Below are positions 58,923-64,000 of a stretch of DNA of 64,000 nt, piece after piece. Position 1 is the stretch's first letter. The number at the start of each line of letters is the position of its first letter. This DNA is from an uncultured Pelagibacteraceae bacterium (GTDB lineage Bacteria; Pseudomonadota; Alphaproteobacteria; Pelagibacterales; Pelagibacteraceae), in assembly GCA_902570425.1 (NCBI GenBank), contig CACFYB010000002.1, positions 88,160 to 152,159 on the forward strand, in the 5' to 3' direction. The notes under the pieces were generated by a model. It saw only the letters and a list, made by a program, of their open reading frames with translations, searched no databases and was not told where the DNA came from. Position numbers and translations under genes: made by a program.

Positions 58923-61549
58923 TATAAACTTTCAATAGTTAATGATATTTTTTTGATATCATCTTTTAAATTACTATAGTTAGTTTTTTCTTGTTCAACA
59001 ATATTTTTTGGTGCCCTATCGGTAAATCCTTTATTAGATAATCGTTGTGATATCTTGTACATTTCTTCCTGATATTTACCCTGCCTTTTAACTAAATTTT
59101 CTTTTATTAGATTTAAATCAACATTCTCATCAAAATATATCTTAAATATGTCCCCGGATATGACTAGCGTAGCTGATGGCTTAGCTTGATCTTTTTCATA
59201 AAAATTATTAATTCGACCAAGCCTTTTAAGGACTATTTCGTTATTAGTCATAAAAGTTTTATTCTTTTTAGCAATTTTGTTAATTGATATATCAACAAAT
59301 GAACCAGGACTTACATTTAACTCATTTTTAAATGATCTCAATTCTGAAATTATATTGATAATCTTTTCAACATCTTTTTGAGATTGATCTTTCTTTGCTT
59401 TACCAGATGGCCAATTTTTATACATAAGAAAGTTTTTATTTGATCTATCAAACTTGTTTTTTAACCATATTTCTTCGGTCACAAATGGAATAAAAGGATG
59501 AAGCATTACAAGTATCTGTTTAAAAATGTAAGCAGATACTTCTTTCACCTCTTTTTGAGCTTTTTTATCATCAGAATAAAGAATTGTTTTTGAAAGCTCG
59601 ATATACCAATCACAATAAGAATGCCAAGCAAACTGATAAGCATTTTTAGCAGCCTCATCAAAACGGTAATCCTCAATATTTTTTTGAATTTTGTTTTTAA
59701 TTTCTATTAACTCAGAATATATCCATTTATTGATATTAAGTGTTATTTTTGGAACTTTATCAGTTTTCTTAAAATCACATTTATTTGTAATTAGGAAATT
59801 ATTAGCATTCCATAATTTATTTAAAAAATTCCTATATCCTTTAACTCTATCTTCAGAAAGTTTTACATCTGTTCCTGGAGATGCCATAGACAATAAAGTA
59901 AATCTTAAGGCATCAGCACTGTATTTTTCTATTAAATCTAATGGATCAATAACATTTCCTTTTGATTTAGACATTTTTTGTCCTTTTTCGTCTCTTACAA
60001 GTGCATGAACATAAATATCTTTAAAAGGTTCTTTATTTAAAAATTCCATTCCAAACATCATCATTCTAGCAACCCAAAAAAAGATAATATCAAAACCTGT
60101 AACTAAAACTGAAGTAGGATAAAATTTCTTAACAAAATCTTTTTTATCAGGCCAACCTAATGTTGCAAAAGGCCATAAACCAGATGAAAACCATGTATCC
60201 AAAACATCTGGATCTCTAATTATTTCAACATCTTTTTTGTAAAATTTTTTAGCTTGTTTTTTTGCATCTAATTCATTTGTTGCAACAAATATTTTTTTAT
60301 CAGGTCCATACCATGCAGGTATTTGATGACCCCACCAAAGTTGTCTTGAAACACACCATGGTTCAATATTATTCATCCATTGAAAATAAGTTTTAGACCA
60401 ATTAGTTGGAAAGAAATTTGTCTTTTTTGTTTTAACTATTTTTTTTGCTTTCACAGCTAATTTTTTTGCATCAACAAACCATTGTTCAGTTAAAAAAGGT
60501 TCTATAACTGAATTAGATCTATCACCATAAGGAACTTTATTCTTAATATTTTCTTCTTTAACAAAAAAATCTTTTTCTTTAAGTTCCTCTAATAACTTTT
60601 TACGAGCATCAAATCTATCAAGTCCTACGTAATTCTGAGGAGCATTGTTGTTTATTTTTCCCTCCTCAGTAAATATATTAATTATATCCAACTTGTTTCT
60701 TTGGCCCACTTCATAGTCATTAAAATCATGTGCCGGTGTAATCTTTAATGCACCTGTCCCTTGTTCAGGATCTGCATAGTTGTCTTTAATGATTTTAATT
60801 TTTCTACCTACTATTGGAATTGCGACAGTTTTACCAACATATTCTTTATACCTTTTATCTTTTGGATTTACTGCAATCGCTGTATCTCCAAGCATAGTTT
60901 CGGGTCTTGTGGTAGCAATAGTAATAAATTCTGAAGAATTTTCGATTGGATATCTTATATAGTATATCTTAGAGTTCATCTCTCTTTGATCTACTTCTAA
61001 ATCTGAAATTGCAGTTTTCAGTATAGTGTCCCAATTAACCAATTTTTCAGCTTTGTAGATTAATTTTTTTTTATATAACTCAACAAAAACTTTAATTACA
61101 GATTTAGATAAATTCTCATCCATAGTAAAAGCGTTCCGCGACCAATCACAAGAACATCCAAGTTTTTTTAATTGATTGATTATGATATCTCCATATTCAT
61201 TTTTCCATTCCCATACTTTTTTTATAAATTTTTCTCTTCCAAGACTGTTTTTATTTAAATCCTCTTTTTCTAATTTTCTTTCAACAAGTGCTTGAGTAGC
61301 AATACCTGCGTGATCAGTTCCAGGTTGCCATAAAGTTTCATAATTATTCATTCGATAATATCTAACTAAGAAATCTTGAATTGAGTTATTTAAAGCATGT
61401 CCCATATGTAAACTTCCAGTCACATTTGGTGGTGGAATTACAATTGAAAACTTTTTTGAATTTTTCTGCGGTTCAAATAATTTATTTTTCTCCCAATAAG
61501 CATAAATCTTATCTTCTACTTTAGAATGTATATATTTATCGCTTATCAT
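58922..61549 (-). CDS. valS: Valine-tRNA ligase
   Basis: Class I aminoacyl-tRNA synthetase, 875 residues. HIGH-type motif [18 protein letters not shown] near residue 37-54 and [12 protein letters not shown] near 522-533 are intact; the CP1 editing domain includes [19 protein letters not shown]-terminal coiled coil ([18 protein letters not shown]) is as expected for ValS. Starts with ATG 61549 after a 120-base gap from the tRNA genes on the other strand, in which I see no T-box-like leader or other gene. Confidence 0.97.
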   Translation of the reverse strand: MISDKYIHSKVEDKIYAYWEKNKLFEPQKNSKKFSIVIPPPNVTGSLHMGHALNNSIQDFLVRYYRMNNYETLWQPGTDHAGIATQALVERKLEKEDLNKNSLGREKFIKKVWEWKNEYGDIIINQLKKLGCSCDWSRNAFTMDENLSKSVIKVFVELYKKKLIYKAEKLVNWDTILKTAISDLEVDQREMNSKIYYIRYPIENSSEFITIATTRPETMLGDTAIAVNPKDKRYKEYVGKTVAIPIVGRKIKIIKDNYADPEQGTGALKITPAHDFNDYEVGQRNKLDIINIFTEEGKINNNAPQNYVGLDRFDARKKLLEELKEKDFFVKEENIKNKVPYGDRSNSVIEPFLTEQWFVDAKKLAVKAKKIVKTKKTNFFPTNWSKTYFQWMNNIEPWCVSRQLWWGHQIPAWYGPDKKIFVATNELDAKKQAKKFYKKDVEIIRDPDVLDTWFSSGLWPFATLGWPDKKDFVKKFYPTSVLVTGFDIIFFWVARMMMFGMEFLNKEPFKDIYVHALVRDEKGQKMSKSKGNVIDPLDLIEKYSADALRFTLLSMASPGTDVKLSEDRVKGYRNFLNKLWNANNFLITNKCDFKKTDKVPKITLNINKWIYSELIEIKNKIQKNIEDYRFDEAAKNAYQFAWHSYCDWYIELSKTILYSDDKKAQKEVKEVSAYIFKQILVMLHPFIPFVTEEIWLKNKFDRSNKNFLMYKNWPSGKAKKDQSQKDVEKIINIISELRSFKNELNVSPGSFVDISINKIAKKNKTFMTNNEIVLKRLGRINNFYEKDQAKPSATLVISGDIFKIYFDENVDLNLIKENLVKRQGKYQEEMYKISQRLSNKGFTDRAPKNIVEQEKTNYSNLKDDIKKISLTIESL

Positions 61550-61669
61550 GGGTGTAATTAGTTTATAATTTAATAATTTAAATTAACAATAATCAAATTG
61601 GAACGTTATTTAATAGACTAATTGCAAATATTTTATATAAAACCCTTGTAGCTATCATCTAAAACATAC

Positions 61670-61743
61670 GGCAACGTGGCGGAATGGTTACGCAGAGGAT
61701 TGCAAATCCTTGTATCCCGGTTCGATTCCGGGCGTTGCCTCCA
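61670..61743 (+). tRNA. tRNA-Cys (GCA)
   Basis: Acceptor arms GGCAACG (61670-61676) and CGTTGCC (61733-61739) pair fully, with discriminator T and encoded CCA. The anticodon loop TTGCAAA between GAGGA-like and TCCTT arms gives GCA. The T arm reads CCGGTTCGATTCCGGG. The D loop GGTTA is short, as usual for tRNA-Cys. Confidence 0.96.
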
Positions 61744-61793
61744 AAAAAATTCTTGTTTTAGTTAAAAAAAAAAGTAAGTTGAGTTTTTAATAT

Positions 61794-61869
61794 TCCTCGG
61801 TAGCTCAGTTGGTAGAGCAGTTGACTGTTAATCAATTGGTCGCAGGTTCGAGTCCTGCCCGAGGAGCCA
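61794..61869 (+). tRNA. tRNA-Asn (GTT)
   Basis: Acceptor arms TCCTCGG (61794-61800) and CCGAGGA (61859-61865) pair fully, discriminator G, encoded CCA. Anticodon loop CTGTTAA gives GTT. The D arm GCTCAGTTGGTAGAGC and T arm GCAGGTTCGAGTCCTGC are canonical. It follows tRNA-Cys by 50 bases and is likely co-transcribed. Confidence 0.97.
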
Positions 61870-61871
61870 AA

Positions 61872-62240
61872 TTAGCCAACTTTTGAAATATTATTAGATA
61901 CCTGCAACGACTTGTTGAATTTCAATTTTTGGTCTGAATTGAGTTCAGAATATAATTTTACCAAAAAATTGTAATTTACATTCATATGTCCTTGTTGAGA
62001 TTTTTCTAAATTTATTAAATATTCTGAAAAATCTTCAAAAAAATAATTAATTGGAACCTTTAAATAATTAGATAATTGTAATAATCTAATCGAACTTACT
62101 CCGTTAGTCCCTTTTTCATATTTTTGAATTTGTTGAAATGTCACGTTTATTGCTTTTGCTACTTTTGTTTGTGTTAAACCTAATGCTAGTCTTCTAAGCT
62201 TAAGCTTATTGCCTAGGTGTTTATTAAAATTATCTTCCAT
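61872..62240 (-). CDS. XRE/Cro-type helix-turn-helix regulator, 122 residues
   Basis: A small DNA-binding protein. The HTH (LRRLALGLTQTKVAKAINVT and FQQIQKYEKGTNGVSSIRLL, about residues 16-54) is of the Cro/XRE type with family features GLTQTKVA and QIQKYEKG, similar to alphaproteobacterial regulators of the PraR/SinR-like kind. The frame extends to an ATG at 62273, but the ATG at 62240 has a strong AAGAGGGG ribosome site five bases ahead. It ends three bases before the tRNA-Asn CCA on the opposite strand. Targets unknown; it stands alone. Confidence 0.85.
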   Translation of the reverse strand: MEDNFNKHLGNKLKLRRLALGLTQTKVAKAINVTFQQIQKYEKGTNGVSSIRLLQLSNYLKVPINYFFEDFSEYLINLEKSQQGHMNVNYNFLVKLYSELNSDQKLKFNKSLQVSNNISKVG

Positions 62241-62403
62241 TAAGACCCCTCTTAATTTTTTATAAAAACTCATTCAACTAGTTTTTAATACCTACTGCAA
62301 CTATATTTTTTTTTATTTTTGACGAAAAAATGAGATTTATCAAAAATATGTCAAGCATTACTTATGTTATAATATGAGAAAAATTTCTTGAAATTTACCT
62401 TGA

Positions 62404-63138
62404 CTATAGTATTTGGCTCAAAAAAAGTTTAGTCCTTTCACTCTTTGGATTAGCAAAAAATTCCTTTGTATCAGCTTTTTCCACTATCATACCCTCATCC
62501 ATAAATATCATTTGATCAGCTACCTCTTTTGCAAAACCCATTTCATGTGTTACTACAATCATAGTCATCCCTTGTTTTGCTAAATTTACCATTACATCTA
62601 AAACTTCTTTAATCATCTCAGGATCTAATGCAGATGTAGGTTCATCAAAAAGCATTATTTTTGGCTCCATACAAAGTGCACGAGCTATAGCTACTCTTTG
62701 TTGTTGCCCACCAGATAATTGACCTGGATATTTTTGAGCTTGATCTAATATTTGTACTCTTTCTAGGTGTTTAAGCGCCAATTCTTCAGCTTCTTTCTTT
62801 GGCATTTTTTTAACCCAAATTGGAGCTAATGTGCAATTATCAAGAATTGATAAATGTGGAAATAAATTAAATTGTTGAAAAACCATTCCAACTTCTGCTC
62901 TTATTTGTTCTATATTTTTTGTATCCTCTGTTAATTCAGTTCCATCAACTATGATATCACCTTCTTGATGTTCTTCTAATCTATTGATACATCTTATTAA
63001 TGTAGACTTACCCGAACCAGAAGGACCACAAACAACAATTTTTTGTTTTGGTTTTACTTCTAAATTTATTCCTTTTAGTACTTGGAAATCTCCAAACCAT
63101 TTGTTCATATTATTTATTTGAATAATATTATCTGACAT
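62404..63138 (-). CDS. aapP: Polar/general amino-acid ABC transporter ATPase (AapP/GlnQ family)
   Basis: ATPase of 244 residues: [19 protein letters not shown] loop [24 protein letters not shown], signature [15 protein letters not shown], Walker [16 protein letters not shown] and [15 protein letters not shown]. These strings are typical of AapP/BztD. It lies five bases after the aapM-type permease gene. Binding-protein and second permease genes should lie beyond the window end. Confidence 0.93.
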   Translation of the reverse strand: MSDNIIQINNMNKWFGDFQVLKGINLEVKPKQKIVVCGPSGSGKSTLIRCINRLEEHQEGDIIVDGTELTEDTKNIEQIRAEVGMVFQQFNLFPHLSILDNCTLAPIWVKKMPKKEAEELALKHLERVQILDQAQKYPGQLSGGQQQRVAIARALCMEPKIMLFDEPTSALDPEMIKEVLDVMVNLAKQGMTMIVVTHEMGFAKEVADQMIFMDEGMIVEKADTKEFFANPKSERTKLFLSQIL

Positions 63139-63143
63139 AATTA

Positions 63144-64000
63144 TTATCGATCTGTTTTATATTTTTCTTCTAAATTATAGCTATATTTACTCATAGCATA
63201 ACAAATAATCCAGAAAATTATTGCAGCAAATACATAGCCTTCCATAGCAAAACCTAACCATTCGGGATTAGTTTTTGCTAAATTCAACATTCCTACTATT
63301 TCTAAAAGACCAACAACAAAAATTAATGGTGTATCTTTAACTAAAGCTAAAAATGTATTTGCTATACCGGGTATAACCAATTTTAAAGCTTGAGGCAAAA
63401 TTACAAATATGTGCATTCTCCAATATCCCATTCCTAATGATTTTGCAGCTTCATATTGACCTCTAGGAAGTGCTTGTAAACCTCCTCTAATAACTTCAGC
63501 AACATAAGCAGCCTCAAATAATGAAATAGCTATTATACATCTTACCAATTTATCTATAAAAAAATCTGCAGGTAAAAACATTGGAAACATCACAGCTGAC
63601 ATAAATAAAACTGTAATTAAAGGTACTCCTCTCCAAAATTCAATGAAACCTATAGATATATATCTAATTAATGGAAAACCTGATCTTCTACCTAAAGCAA
63701 AAGCCATTCCTATTGGAAAACAAAAAATTAAACAAAAAAATGAAATTATAAAAGTTAATGATAGCCCACCCCAAGCTCCAGTTTCTACCCAATTTAATCC
63801 ATCTAATTTACCTAATTCGATTAATTCTTCATAAAAAATAAAGTATTTTAACAAAATATATAAACCTAAAGGGACAATTAAAAAGTAATAAAACTTAAAC
63901 TTACTAGGAATAAAAAAACCAATAATGATAGATAGAATTGCAGCAATTATTCCATAAGAAAAATCAAAAAATACTGGACCGCCTGAAATAAAGAAAAAGA
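63144..64000 (-). CDS. aapM: Polar/general amino-acid ABC permease (AapM/BztC-like), 5' end outside window
   Basis: Inner-membrane permease, at least 285 residues visible. No start is needed inside the window: the frame stays open to base 64000, with hydrophobic text such as [20 protein letters not shown] before the core. A TTG at 63854 is not a likely start, since it lies within an apparent membrane segment. Core features are [51 protein letters not shown] and the EAA loop [21 protein letters not shown]. The wording fits AapM/BztC rather than a simple HisM. Confidence 0.9.
   Translation of the reverse strand, partial: FFFISGGPVFFDFSYGIIAAILSIIIGFFIPSKFKFYYFLIVPLGLYILLKYFIFYEELIELGKLDGLNWVETGAWGGLSLTFIISFFCLIFCFPIGMAFALGRRSGFPLIRYISIGFIEFWRGVPLITVLFMSAVMFPMFLPADFFIDKLVRCIIAISLFEAAYVAEVIRGGLQALPRGQYEAAKSLGMGYWRMHIFVILPQALKLVIPGIANTFLALVKDTPLIFVVGLLEIVGMLNLAKTNPEWLGFAMEGYVFAAIIFWIICYAMSKYSYNLEEKYKTDR

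Noticed and set aside
61550..61669. T-box or other leader before valS
   Set aside because: No specifier loop, antiterminator or T-box core sequence can be seen on the minus strand in these 120 bases.
1..64000. CRISPR arrays, prophage, insertion sequences, defence genes or rRNA
   Set aside because: No regularly spaced repeats, integrase, transposase, phage structural gene or rRNA sequence was seen. The tRNA pair has no adjacent integrase or duplicated tRNA end that would mark an island.

Overview
The window looks like a stretch of a SAR11-type marine alphaproteobacterial chromosome (Candidatus Pelagibacter or a close relative). The DNA is strongly AT-rich, genes are packed with 0-30 base gaps or 1-13 base overlaps, and many proteins are lysine/asparagine/isoleucine-rich. 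The content is a dense set of periplasmic-binding-protein ABC transporters for betaine-like, polyamine-like and amino acids, plus a glxBCD/type III glutamine synthetase cluster and AmtB. Species was not tested by search.

Layout. (1) 1-4767, minus: a betaine-type ABC system (proX, proV, partial proW) with three small hypothetical genes, one with MORN repeats, between proX and proV. (2) 4867-18618, plus: a nitrogen island holding a DUF1989-GcvT fusion, a small winged-helix-like protein, a sarcosine-oxidase-beta-like FAD enzyme, two type III glutamine synthetase paralogues, glutamate-synthase-like GlxB/C/D, a 138-residue orphan, AmtB, two small membrane proteins and diaminopropionate ammonia-lyase. 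(3) 18626-32544: mixed housekeeping genes (photolyase, YjbQ, ZapE, BamB-like, AcnA, LysE, CsaA, ArgE-like, aldehyde dehydrogenase, agmatinase-family enzyme, a HExxH protein, cyclophilin). (4) 32537-41238, minus: ectoine-utilisation-like eutA and eutD/doeA, a potADBC-type transporter and a fadN-like beta-oxidation protein. (5) 41359-54655: two branched-chain-type ABC systems on either side of azlC, azlD, a CsiD/GlaH glutarate hydroxylase and a proC-like gene. (6) 54746-61549: a LysE remnant, lipid kinase, ManC, IlvD and ValS. (7) 61670-64000: tRNA-Cys, tRNA-Asn, an HTH regulator and the start of an aap-type amino-acid ABC operon that runs off the window.

How it fits together. The window is mostly about scavenging small nitrogenous organics: import by ABC systems, release or transfer of amino and methyl groups, and assimilation of ammonium. 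The nitrogen island resembles the N-methylglutamate route for methylated amines (GmaS-like, MgsABC-like and MgdA-like parts). It lacks the usual SoxD/A/G-like subunits and instead carries a T-protein domain fused to DUF1989. I consider this the best candidate for an incompletely described system. Several operons show an intrinsic-terminator-like hairpin just after the binding-protein gene, a layout that would make binding protein in excess of the membrane components.
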